The notes beneath the pieces are model-generated. The model saw nothing but the letters and a program-made list of their open reading frames with translations. It ran no database searches and was not told where the DNA came from. Position numbers and translations under genes: made by a program. A DNA stretch of 14,678 bases. It comes from Rhodoferax sp. (GTDB lineage Bacteria > Pseudomonadota > Gammaproteobacteria > Burkholderiales > Burkholderiaceae_C). The stretch lies in assembly GCA_030683195.1 (NCBI GenBank), contig JAUXQA010000270.1:1-14678 (forward strand), written 5' to 3'. Position 1 is the first letter of the stretch, and each line of letters begins with the position of its first letter. Of this stretch, positions 5,344 through 13,541 are shown piece after piece.

Positions 5344-6993
5344 GTGGGACTAAAACGTATTGTTCTGCGCGACTTTGTCATCATTAGCGAACTCGATCTT
5401 GATCTGTCTAATGGCTTTACGGTGCTCACAGGAGAAACGGGAGCCGGCAAATCGATATTGATTGACGCATTGCAACTGGTCACAGGGGGCAGAGCGGACG
5501 TCGGTCTGATCCGGGAGGGCAGCAGCCGAACTGATGTCAGTGCAGAATTTGACGCTCCAGAGGGACTGCTAACTTGGCTAGAAGCCGCCGGGTTCGAATT
5601 GAGTGAGTACCTTCTACTGCGACGCACCATCGACACCCATGGAAAGAGTCGGGCCTGGATCAATGGCAGCCCTGCTACGGCAACCCAGCTCAGACAAATC
5701 GGCGAACAACTACTTGATATTCACGGCCAGCACGCTTGGCAAAGCTTGACCCATCCGGACTCGGTCAAGGGTTTACTTGATGCCTATGCTCAAGTTTCAT
5801 CCTCCGTCCTGGAATCACTTTGGCAACGTTGGCGCCATGCACAACTCGCCCTGGAGCAAGCCCATACAGCCCAAGAATCACTTCAAAGTGAGCGAGAAAG
5901 GCTGGCTTGGCAAATTGGTGAGGTGGAGAAGCTGGCGCCGTTGGCCAATGAGTGGGATTTGCTGAACGCGGAACATAGTCGCTTGTCGAATGCCCAAGCA
6001 CTGATGGATGCAGCTCAAAGTGCAACTCAAACTCTGGATGCTGAAGACAGTAGTGCAATAGCCGCAATTCACGGTGCATCCCAACTACTGGGGCAATATG
6101 GCCATGTGGAGCCTCACTTCAAAGACTTTGCCGAGGCTTTGACCTCTAGTCTGGCTCAGGTTGAAGACACAATTCATTCATTACGGGCTTATCTGAGAAA
6201 GGCTGAACTTGACCCTCAGCGCCTCGGCGAGCTCGACAGCCGTTTGGCGATGTGGATTGCGCTGGCCAGACGCTACAAGCGGACACCCGCAGATCTGCCC
6301 AACTTGCTATCGGCTTGGAGACTGGAGCAAGAGAGACTGAATGAAACCAGCGATTTGAAAAAGCTTGAAGCATCCTGTGAAGCGGCACAAAGTGCCTATC
6401 TGAATGAAGCGCATCTGCTGTCTGAAGCGCGCCGCGCCGCCGCACCCAAGTTAGCCAAAGCCATTACGCTATCAATGCAAGGGCTGGGTATGCAAGGCGG
6501 CCAATTTGAAGTTGCGTTGCAAAAGACAGAGCAACCCCAGCAAAGCGGGCTTGAAGATGTCGCTTTTTTGGTCGCGGGGCATGCTGGCAGCTCTCCCCGT
6601 CAAGTCAATAAGGTGGCCTCAGGGGGAGAGCTCTCACGAATTGCACTCGCTATCGCGGTAACAACCAGCCAGCTCGGCAAGGCGCAAACACTGATATTTG
6701 ACGAAGTAGACGCAGGTGTCGGAGGTACCGTCGCCGACACAGTAGGTCGTTTGATGAAGCAATTGGGGCTTGACCGACAAGTGTTAACTGTCACCCATTT
6801 GCCGCAGGTGGCTGCCTGCGCTGATCAGCATTTGGTTGTAGCCAAACAGTTCCACCAAAACGCGACAATAAGCTCTGTGAGTCTGGTGAAGGGCGAGGCC
6901 CGAGTGTCAGAGGTCGCCCGGATGTTGGGCGGAGAACGTCTATCCAACACCACACTCGCCCACGCCAGAGAAATGCTGGAAACGAGGCAATAG
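5344..6993 (+). CDS. recN: DNA repair protein RecN
   Basis: RecN is an SMC-like ATPase that holds or brings together broken DNA ends during RecA-dependent double-strand break repair. At 549 residues it has the usual length. The N-terminal DFVIISELDLDLSNGFTVLTG leads to Walker A GETGAGKS (30-37). A central alpha-helical coiled-coil region (about 160-370) follows. The C-terminal ATPase half has the ABC signature ASGGELSR (425-432), Walker B LIFDEVD (D453-E454) and VTHLPQVAACADQH. The start is GTG, two bases after the nadK stop, with GAAGGGG 10 nt upstream inside nadK, so translation is probably coupled. No LexA-type CTG-N10-CAG box is visible directly upstream, so SOS control, common for recN elsewhere, is not shown here. 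Confidence 0.97.
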   Translation: MGLKRIVLRDFVIISELDLDLSNGFTVLTGETGAGKSILIDALQLVTGGRADVGLIREGSSRTDVSAEFDAPEGLLTWLEAAGFELSEYLLLRRTIDTHGKSRAWINGSPATATQLRQIGEQLLDIHGQHAWQSLTHPDSVKGLLDAYAQVSSSVLESLWQRWRHAQLALEQAHTAQESLQSERERLAWQIGEVEKLAPLANEWDLLNAEHSRLSNAQALMDAAQSATQTLDAEDSSAIAAIHGASQLLGQYGHVEPHFKDFAEALTSSLAQVEDTIHSLRAYLRKAELDPQRLGELDSRLAMWIALARRYKRTPADLPNLLSAWRLEQERLNETSDLKKLEASCEAAQSAYLNEAHLLSEARRAAAPKLAKAITLSMQGLGMQGGQFEVALQKTEQPQQSGLEDVAFLVAGHAGSSPRQVNKVASGGELSRIALAIAVTTSQLGKAQTLIFDEVDAGVGGTVADTVGRLMKQLGLDRQVLTVTHLPQVAACADQHLVVAKQFHQNATISSVSLVKGEARVSEVARMLGGERLSNTTLAHAREMLETRQ

Positions 6994-6997
6994 TCCA

Positions 6998-7891
6998 ATG
7001 ACAAACAGACGCCTTGATTTGCAAATCGTCCTGATCACCGGCATGTCTGGTTCTGGCAAGTCAGTGGCGCTTCACGCCCTGGAGGACGCCGGCTTCTTCT
7101 GTGTAGACAACCTGCCACCAGAACTGCTTTTGCCGTTTATTGCGCTCCAACTAAAACAAAAGACCACAAGGGTTGCCATCGCCATAGACGTCCGTACTGC
7201 ATCCTCGCTTCCGTTGGTTCCCGAACAACTCAAGACCCTGGAACAGCAAGGTGCTGCAGTCAAGTCCCTTTTCTTGGATGCTACAACTGGCACGCTAGTC
7301 AGACGTTTCTCTGAAACAAGGCGCAGACATCCTCTCTCCCAATCTGTATCGCCACAAGCGGCCCCAGACCATCGACATGCGCTGGTAGAAGCGATAGAGT
7401 TGGAGCGGGAACTTCTAGCGGACCTGCGTGAGAAGGCCTATATTATTGATACCAGTATGATCCGCCCCTCACAGCTTCAGGGCTACGTGAAATCGCTTAT
7501 TGCTGTTCAAGGACAACAGTTGACGTTGGTTTTTGAGTCATTCGCCTTCAAACGTGGAATTCCAGGAGAGGCAGATTTTGTTTTTGATGTTCGCATGCTG
7601 CCCAACCCGCACTACGAACCGGAACTTCGCGATTTGACAGGACGGGACGCACCGGTAGCCGCCTTTTTTCAAGACCAATCAGACGTCAGTGAGATGCAGG
7701 AACACATCCAGAAATTCTTGAATCGCTGGCTTGATGCATTCGCCAAGGATCACCGGAGCTATGTCACTGTTGCCATTGGATGTACCGGCGGTCAACACCG
7801 GTCTGTCTATTTGGTCGAGAAACTTGTGGCTCTTTTTGGGGATAAATGGGTGACATTGAAGCGTCACCGGGAACTCGATGGTCAGCCCTGA
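6998..7891 (+). CDS. rapZ: RNase adapter protein / P-loop NTPase RapZ
   Basis: The 297-residue protein has Walker A GMSGSGKS (15-22), DAGFFCVDNLPPELL just after it, an FKRGIPGEADFVFDVRMLPN segment in the C-terminal half, the CTGGQHRSVY motif (262-271), and the basic tail LKRHREL. In E. coli RapZ binds glucosamine-6-phosphate and presents sRNA GlmZ to RNase E, controlling glmS; the C-terminal domain binds RNA. Whether betaproteobacteria have a GlmZ equivalent is not known to me, so the target RNA is open. The ATG is 4 bp after the recN stop. In many relatives rapZ is next to hprK or ptsN, but here it follows recN directly. Its 3' end overlaps the convergent mutY by 10 bp. Confidence 0.95.
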   Translation: MTNRRLDLQIVLITGMSGSGKSVALHALEDAGFFCVDNLPPELLLPFIALQLKQKTTRVAIAIDVRTASSLPLVPEQLKTLEQQGAAVKSLFLDATTGTLVRRFSETRRRHPLSQSVSPQAAPDHRHALVEAIELERELLADLREKAYIIDTSMIRPSQLQGYVKSLIAVQGQQLTLVFESFAFKRGIPGEADFVFDVRMLPNPHYEPELRDLTGRDAPVAAFFQDQSDVSEMQEHIQKFLNRWLDAFAKDHRSYVTVAIGCTGGQHRSVYLVEKLVALFGDKWVTLKRHRELDGQP

Positions 7892-8913
7892 ATCAGCAGC
7901 TTCCTGATAGGTGCAGGCAAGCCTAGTCCAGGCCACTGATCGGCACCCACCCATATGCCCGGAGAACCGACCAGTTCGTCGCTCGCGAGGGTCACTCGCA
8001 CCGGATGCAGGAACAAATCCTTGTGAGTCAAAACGTGGCCGATCGTGGGCGCGTCTTCCAGCGCTGCACGGAGAACAGTCGGCACGTTCTCCACCAAAGT
8101 CTCGCGATCGTCAAACAACGGAAAACAATAGAGCCCGCCCCACACTCCGGGAACCGGTCTCTTCAGAAGGAAAACCGAGGCATCCGGGGTCTGCGCCCAG
8201 AGCAGCCAGATCGACTGAGAACTTCGCTTGACCTTGCGACTCTTGACAGGGTAGCGATCAGGCTGGCCCAAACGGCGGGCAACGCAGGTGCCAGTGAGCG
8301 GGCAAATGGTGCAACTGGGCTTTTTGGACGTACACACAGTTGCACCCAAGTCCATCACCCCTTGGGTATAACGTGGCATGGCATGTTGAAGATTCAGAGT
8401 GGGAAGCAGTTGCCCAGCCTCGTCCCAAAGCAAGCGCTCGTTGGCAGCAAGGGCTAAATCACGGTCATACCCCAGCACACGGGAAAGTACCCGCTTCACA
8501 TTCCCATCCAAAATGGCCACCCGTTCACCAAAACACAGCGATGCAATGGCAGCCGCTGTTGACCGACCAATACCAGGCAAAGTCTGAAGTGCTATCGCTG
8601 TTTGCGGAAAGACCCCCCCGTGCAGGCTCATCACATCAAGGGCACAACGGTGCAGATTGCGGGCGCGGCTGTAGTAGCCCAAGCCACTCCAAAGACCCAG
8701 CACATCATCAAGCGGAGCACGCGCTAGCGAGCCAACATCAGGGAAACGGGACAAAAATCGTGGGAAGTAGTCGAGTACTGTCGACACCTGCGTCTGTTGA
8801 AGCATGATTTCTGACAGCCAAACGCGATAGGGGTCGCGGGTGTTTTGCCATGGCAAATCATTTCTTCCGTGAAGTTTTTGCCAAGTAACCACTTTCGTAG
8901 CGAAATCACTCAT
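7882..8913 (-). CDS. mutY: Adenine DNA glycosylase MutY
   Basis: MutY removes adenine mispaired with 8-oxoguanine, the last step of the GO system. In the 343-residue protein SEIMLQQTQV carries the catalytic Glu (E35). The helix-hairpin-helix is LPGIGRSTA (112-120), the catalytic Asp is D136 in LDGNVKRVL, and the [4Fe-4S] ligands are C194, C201, C204 and C210 (C-X6-C-X2-C-X5-C). The C-terminal NUDIX-like recognition domain includes KRPVPGVWGGLYCFP. The loop equivalent to E. coli FSH reads LTH here. The frame extends upstream to a TTG at 8940, but ATG at 8913 gives MSDFATKV, the expected start, 23 bp after the dynamin-like gene. It ends tail-to-tail with rapZ (10-bp overlap) with no terminator visible between them. 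Confidence 0.96.
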   Translation of the reverse strand: MSDFATKVVTWQKLHGRNDLPWQNTRDPYRVWLSEIMLQQTQVSTVLDYFPRFLSRFPDVGSLARAPLDDVLGLWSGLGYYSRARNLHRCALDVMSLHGGVFPQTAIALQTLPGIGRSTAAAIASLCFGERVAILDGNVKRVLSRVLGYDRDLALAANERLLWDEAGQLLPTLNLQHAMPRYTQGVMDLGATVCTSKKPSCTICPLTGTCVARRLGQPDRYPVKSRKVKRSSQSIWLLWAQTPDASVFLLKRPVPGVWGGLYCFPLFDDRETLVENVPTVLRAALEDAPTIGHVLTHKDLFLHPVRVTLASDELVGSPGIWVGADQWPGLGLPAPIRKLLIQG

Positions 8914-8936
8914 TGCCAACCCACTCACTTCATCCT

Positions 8937-10937
8937 TCAAGCGCGCTCCAACTCGGGCATGGCTTCGGCCACAACGGAACGGGTGGCGGTCATCAAATAC
9001 TCGGTCAGCTCCTTGAGCTTGGCATCCAGCTGATTCAAGGTGTCTCCCTGTAACTGAATTTCTCCAATGCGGTCATCGAGGCCACCTGCAGCTTGCTGAA
9101 TCCTGTCGATAGCCTCCAGTCGCCTTCCAAAATTCCGGCGACGCTCACGCAACTGGGCATCTAGTTGGGCCGCTGCCGACTTACTCCACAACTCGATATC
9201 ACCCAAGGCCGCTTCATGGATGACCCGAACCCGGGTCGCGAGCGCACGCACCAGCCGATCAGAAAATTCGGACTGAGCCAACCTGAAAGCATTCCCAACC
9301 CCGAGATATTGCAGATGGCTTTTTTCCACCATATCAAGATCATGCAAGTAACCTGCCATGGAAGGCTCGCCCGTAGCTTGTAACGAAAATCCATGCTCGG
9401 CGTTCAGCTGCCGAAATGTAGCCGCCAGCATGCATTGAATCTCCGTACTGATCGATTGAACATTCTTCAAATTTGCACGCAGGCTGTCAAAAGTACTACC
9501 GTAAGCTCTTTTCACTCCTAACTTAAGACCTTTTTGCTGCAAAACCTGGGTCAATTCAAGCATTTCCTTTTTCAGTACCGCCGGTCCGAGGAGACTGAAC
9601 AACTCCCGAAGCAGCTTGAGATGGACGAAACGAACCGCATGGATTTTGGCGCCGCCCAAGTCAAACTCAACCTGCTCCTGCGCAATCCGGGAGCGCATAT
9701 TTTTTATCACTGCAGAATTCTTGCCCCGAAGACCCTTCAGCTCCATCATTTGCTCTGTCAAGTCACGTCGGCGAATATGTATCACCCTACCAGTTTCGAT
9801 TCGCAAGTCGGAAATACCGCTAGCGACAGCCGAACCCAACGACTTCTGACGCTGTCCCAGGATGCCTTTGGCAAGCGCATCCTCAAGTGCAGGCAAGCAA
9901 CTGAGGGCCAGCAGCGCCGGATCATCAGTCACTTTGGCCACCAGCCCTTTCTGCGCAGAAACGGGAATGACTTGATGCCGTGCGATGCCTAATATTTCGG
10001 CAGTCGACCCGCGCTGCCGTTCAATTTGCTGTTCAATCTGTTCGGGGGAGCTCAGCGCGTCCCATAAGGTGTCAATCTTGTTGAGTACAACCAGTCGAGT
10101 GCTTGCATCAGTCGATCCACCGGCGAGGTGCTCGCGCCAAATGGAGAGATCAGACTTGGTAACGCCAGTATCTGCACCCAAAAGAAAGACAACTGCATGC
10201 GCCTGAGGGATCAAACTCACCGTCAATTCTGGCTCCGCGCCAATGGCGTTGAGACCAGGGGTGTCCAATATCACCAACCCCTGTTTCAGCAGCGGGTGGG
10301 CGATATTGATCAGAGCATGGCGCCATCTGGGAACCTCCAGCAAGCCTTGCGCGTCGGCCATCGGGTTATCGTCGGGCGCCTCGCGCTGCCAAAAACCAAG
10401 CGCTTTGGCCTCGGCCTCAGTCACGCGACGGGTCTCAGCTACTTTTTCAAGCGCTGCAGCCAACTGCTTTGGATCATTGACGTCAAGATCAATTCGAACC
10501 CACTTTTCAGGGGCCATACGCCATTCCATCAACGACTGAGGCTGCAGGCGAGTTTCAATGGGCAACAGTCGCAGACACGGCGGAATATCTGCTTCGTACC
10601 CCATTTCAGTGGGGCACATGGTGGTGCGTCCGGCGCTGGCAGGCATGATACGACGGCCATAACCAGCAAAAAAAATAGCATTGATCAGTTCTGACTTGCC
10701 ACGAGAAAACTCCGCAACAAACGCGACTATGACCTTGTCAGAGCGGACGCGCGCCTCCAAACGTCGCAAACGCTCTTCTACTGCGGCATCCAGAAGCTCG
10801 TGGTCTTTCATCCACTCGGCCAACAGCTTCAAGCGCAAAGCAAATTCACGGCGCCATGTACCGTGTTGATCAAATTTTTCGTTGAATGAAGTTCCCAAAT
10901 AGCCTCCGAGCAATTGGTCAATATAGCACTGCCTCAC
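8937..10937 (-). CDS. Bacterial dynamin-like GTPase
   Basis: This large protein (up to 666 aa) has an N-terminal dynamin-type GTPase domain. The G1 P-loop is AEFSRGKSELIN (75-86), G2 threonines are T105-T106 (GRTTMCP), G3 is DTPG (225-228), G4 is NKID (286-289), and G5-like SAQKG is at 327-331. The first P-loop glycine is alanine. About 330 residues of mostly alpha-helical sequence follow, including an Arg/Gln-rich segment (AAAQLDAQLRERRRNFGRRL) and a C-terminal helix. I see no clear transmembrane helix, so membrane contact, if any, would be peripheral. Bacterial dynamins remodel or protect membranes in some species; the role of this one is unknown. The start is unsure: GTG at 10937 gives the longest form, while a TTG at 10898 has GGAGG four bases before it. 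The gene lies 10 bp after mutM and 23 bp before mutY, so it is very likely cotranscribed with both. Confidence 0.9.
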   Translation of the reverse strand: MRQCYIDQLLGGYLGTSFNEKFDQHGTWRREFALRLKLLAEWMKDHELLDAAVEERLRRLEARVRSDKVIVAFVAEFSRGKSELINAIFFAGYGRRIMPASAGRTTMCPTEMGYEADIPPCLRLLPIETRLQPQSLMEWRMAPEKWVRIDLDVNDPKQLAAALEKVAETRRVTEAEAKALGFWQREAPDDNPMADAQGLLEVPRWRHALINIAHPLLKQGLVILDTPGLNAIGAEPELTVSLIPQAHAVVFLLGADTGVTKSDLSIWREHLAGGSTDASTRLVVLNKIDTLWDALSSPEQIEQQIERQRGSTAEILGIARHQVIPVSAQKGLVAKVTDDPALLALSCLPALEDALAKGILGQRQKSLGSAVASGISDLRIETGRVIHIRRRDLTEQMMELKGLRGKNSAVIKNMRSRIAQEQVEFDLGGAKIHAVRFVHLKLLRELFSLLGPAVLKKEMLELTQVLQQKGLKLGVKRAYGSTFDSLRANLKNVQSISTEIQCMLAATFRQLNAEHGFSLQATGEPSMAGYLHDLDMVEKSHLQYLGVGNAFRLAQSEFSDRLVRALATRVRVIHEAALGDIELWSKSAAAQLDAQLRERRRNFGRRLEAIDRIQQAAGGLDDRIGEIQLQGDTLNQLDAKLKELTEYLMTATRSVVAEAMPELERA

Positions 10938-10947
10938 ACCCCTTAGG

Positions 10948-11763
10948 CTAGGCTTTTTGGCAAGTTGGGCAGTAGAAGGTCGACCGCTGCCCCTGTCTCA
11001 ATGTCTTGATGGGAGACTGGCATACCCGGCAGGCTTGCCCTTCCCGGCCATAAACCATAGCACTCAATTGAAAATGCCCGCTTTCGCCAGTTGCACTAGA
11101 AAAATCCCTCAACGTGCTGCCGCCCTTTGCCACTGCGTTGGCTAAAACAGTCCGGATTGCTGCGTGAAGTTTCGCAACTCGCGGCCGACTCAGGCGCGCA
11201 GCGCTCAAAGTTGGCCGGATTCCCGCCGCAAACAAAGACTCGGACGCATAGATGTTCCCAACCCCCACGACCACATTACCCGCTAACAATACTTGTTTGA
11301 TGGCAGCTCGTCGGAGCTTCAGCTGATCTTGAAATTGCGCGAGATCAAACTGATCGGTGAGAGGCTCCATACCCAGCCTCCCCAGAAGCTTTTGAGCTTC
11401 CGGGGCGTCCTCGCTCCTCGCAAAAACAACAGCTCCAAATCGGCGTGGATCATGAAGCCTAAGTGTTCCATGGCTGGTAACAAGCTCGAAATGATCATGA
11501 ACGCCTTTCGGCGGTAACTGCTCGGCGAAGCTCACACTTCCGGACATGCCAAGATGCAACAGCAGCAAGCCTTCATCAAGGTCGACAAGCAAATACTTCC
11601 CGCGCCGACGCACACCCACCACAACCCGTCCAAGCAATTGATTGCAAGCGCAACCCAAGGGCCAACGGAGCGCTTTGCCAAGTGAGGCAGACAAAACCTT
11701 GCCACCCGCAATGCGGTAGGCAAAGCTTAAACGCGTAACTTCAACTTCGGGTAATTCGGGCAT
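10948..11763 (-). CDS. mutM: Formamidopyrimidine-DNA glycosylase MutM (Fpg)
   Basis: MutM excises 8-oxoguanine and ring-opened purines from DNA and cleaves the strand by beta,delta-elimination. The 271-residue protein starts MPELPEVEV, whose Pro2 is the Schiff-base nucleophile and Glu3 the catalytic acid. K56 in RRGKYLLVDL corresponds to the E. coli beta-hairpin Lys57. M73 (LGMSGS), R108 and F109 (DPRRFG) form the intercalating triad. VVGVGNIYASESLFAAGI (166-182) is the helix-two-turn-helix. The zinc finger uses C245, C248, C265 and C268 (C-X2-C-X16-C-X2-C) with R260. The frame continues 29 codons upstream, but Pro2 must be N-terminal, which fixes the ATG at 11763. No good Shine-Dalgarno precedes it. 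It is divergent from the TPR gene (20-bp gap) and first in the mutM-dynamin-mutY cluster. Confidence 0.97.
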   Translation of the reverse strand: MPELPEVEVTRLSFAYRIAGGKVLSASLGKALRWPLGCACNQLLGRVVVGVRRRGKYLLVDLDEGLLLLHLGMSGSVSFAEQLPPKGVHDHFELVTSHGTLRLHDPRRFGAVVFARSEDAPEAQKLLGRLGMEPLTDQFDLAQFQDQLKLRRAAIKQVLLAGNVVVGVGNIYASESLFAAGIRPTLSAARLSRPRVAKLHAAIRTVLANAVAKGGSTLRDFSSATGESGHFQLSAMVYGREGQACRVCQSPIKTLRQGQRSTFYCPTCQKA

Positions 11764-11783
11764 GGCTGGGTAGGATTTGTCGC

Positions 11784-13541
11784 ATGGATTATTATGATCT
11801 GATGTTACGTAATCAACGCCTCGCACTGCTCGCCACACTTTTTTTTGCACTTACCGGAAATGCTCAAACCGTTGACGAAAAGAGGGCGCCCCCCCCCATG
11901 TCAGGCTTGGACAGCCAACTCTTTTATCAGCTCATTCTGGGTGAACTCACCACCCAGGCAGGTGATCCAGGGGCTGGATACTCGCTCATTTTGGATGCTG
12001 CCAGAAAGACACGAGACGCAGGCCTGTATCAGCGGGCGGTAGCCATCGCGCTTCAAGCACGGTCGGGCGATTCTGCGTTGCTGGCCGCCCGCGCATGGCA
12101 ACAAGCCCTACCCGATTCAAAAGAGGCCAATCGCTTCATTTTGCAAATATTGATCGGATTGAACCGAATCACAGAGGCACTAGAGCCCCTCAAGCGGGAA
12201 ATTGCGGCGACCAATCCCAACGACAGGCCACTGATGGTGGGTGCCATCCCGCGTCTTCTGAGCAGAGCCTCAGATAAGAAGCAGGCCGCCGATTTGGTTG
12301 AACAGGCACTCAAACCGTATCTTGCCGAGCCAATTGTTGGCATTGAGGCTTGGACTGTGATTGGGCGAATGCGCGTCGATGCAGGTGATGTTAGCGGCGC
12401 ACTGGCCGCAGTCCGCCGAGCACAAGCCATCGACGCGAATGCGGAAGGACCAGTTCGACTCGCGCTGTCCGTGATGAGCCTTGGCGCACCCGAGGCAGAA
12501 CTTATTATCAAAAAGTACCTTGAGGAAAAGCAGCGACCTCCATTGCGAATGGCTTATGCACGGGCCTTACTAGGCGAAAAACGTTATGAGGACGCAGCAA
12601 CTCAATTACAGGCGGTCACGTATGAACAACCGGATGACCTGGAGGCATGGCTTCTGCGTGGTGCCCTTGAACTCCAGGACGAAAAGCCATTGGCCGCTGA
12701 GCGTTCTTTTAAACGCTACCTTGATCTGTCGTCACAGGGGAAAATTCAGGACGCTGCAACATCGGAGCTGAACAAAGGGCTGACGCAAGCTTTGTTATCC
12801 CTCTCACAGATCGCAGAACAAAGAAAAGACTTTATGGCTGCAGAAGAGTGGCTCCGGCGCATTGATCGTCCTGAAGACAAAACCACAGTGCAGTTTAGGC
12901 GAGCCAGCTTGCTCGCACGCCAAGGCCGGCTTACAGAGGCACGCGAATTGATCCGAAACCAGCCGGAGAACTCTTCAGCAGAGGCGCGGATGAAAATCAT
13001 GGCAGAGGCTCAGCTATTGCGAGACAACAAAAAATTCAATGAAGCCTACGAGCTGCTTTCAGAGGCCAACAGACAAAATGGGGAGGACCTTGATCTTGCG
13101 TATGACTTGGCAATGGTCGCGGAAAAATTAGGCAACATCACAGAAATGGAGCGTTTGTTGCGACTGATCATTGCGAGCAAGCCGGACTACCACCACGCCT
13201 ACAACGCACTGGGTTACTCACTTGCCGAACGGAATGTGCGCTTACCGGAGGCCCGGCAACTTGTGCTGAAAGCACTCGACCTGGCGCCAAGCGACCCGTT
13301 CATCTTGGACAGCTTGGGCTGGGTTGAATTCCGTAGCGGAAACCTCGAAGAAGCCAGGCGTATTTTGCAAAGTGCCTTCGAGGCCAAACCAGACGCAGAG
13401 ATTGCAGCCCATTTGGGCGAGGTCCTTTGGGCCATGGATAGAAAAAGCCAAGCAATTGCCATCTGGAAAGAAGGTGGGAAACTGAATGCACAGAACGAAA
13501 CTCTTCAGGAAACACTCAAACGATTGGGTGTGAGGCCGTGA
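11784..13541 (+). CDS. Exported tetratricopeptide-repeat protein
   Basis: This 585-residue protein begins with a Sec signal: basic stretch RNQR, hydrophobic LALLATLFFALTG, and probable signal-peptidase-I cleavage after GNA (27/28), so it should be periplasmic. The rest is alpha-helical TPR solenoid. The clearest repeats are near the C-terminus (DYHHAYNALGYSLAERNVRL, then AYNA..., DPFILDSLGWVEFRSGNLEE and IAAHLGEVLWAMDRKSQAIA). The ATG at 11784 has AGGA 8 nt upstream; an in-frame ATG at 11802 has none. Its stop overlaps the lolB GTG by 4 bp. The order TPR gene-lolB-ispE also occurs in Pseudomonas aeruginosa (PA4667-PA4669), so the association is old. The function is not established; a scaffold role in envelope or lipoprotein biogenesis is a guess from context. 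A nine-C run lies just after the signal peptide. Confidence 0.88.
   Translation: MDYYDLMLRNQRLALLATLFFALTGNAQTVDEKRAPPPMSGLDSQLFYQLILGELTTQAGDPGAGYSLILDAARKTRDAGLYQRAVAIALQARSGDSALLAARAWQQALPDSKEANRFILQILIGLNRITEALEPLKREIAATNPNDRPLMVGAIPRLLSRASDKKQAADLVEQALKPYLAEPIVGIEAWTVIGRMRVDAGDVSGALAAVRRAQAIDANAEGPVRLALSVMSLGAPEAELIIKKYLEEKQRPPLRMAYARALLGEKRYEDAATQLQAVTYEQPDDLEAWLLRGALELQDEKPLAAERSFKRYLDLSSQGKIQDAATSELNKGLTQALLSLSQIAEQRKDFMAAEEWLRRIDRPEDKTTVQFRRASLLARQGRLTEARELIRNQPENSSAEARMKIMAEAQLLRDNKKFNEAYELLSEANRQNGEDLDLAYDLAMVAEKLGNITEMERLLRLIIASKPDYHHAYNALGYSLAERNVRLPEARQLVLKALDLAPSDPFILDSLGWVEFRSGNLEEARRILQSAFEAKPDAEIAAHLGEVLWAMDRKSQAIAIWKEGGKLNAQNETLQETLKRLGVRP
11889..11897 (+). repeat. Nine-base poly-C tract in the TPR gene
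   Basis: Nine consecutive C encode P36-P37-P38 of the TPR protein, just past the predicted signal-peptide cleavage site, and are followed directly by an in-frame ATG (M39). It is the longest homopolymer I noticed in the window. A one-base slip would truncate the protein soon after the signal. Confidence 0.9.

Noticed and set aside
10128..10694. 188-codon open frame antisense to the dynamin-like gene
   Set aside because: Opposite the conserved GTPase domain coding region; no independent support.
11764..11850. 29-codon N-terminal extension of mutM
   Set aside because: The enzyme needs Pro2 at its N-terminus as nucleophile, so translation must start at the ATG of MPELPEVE.
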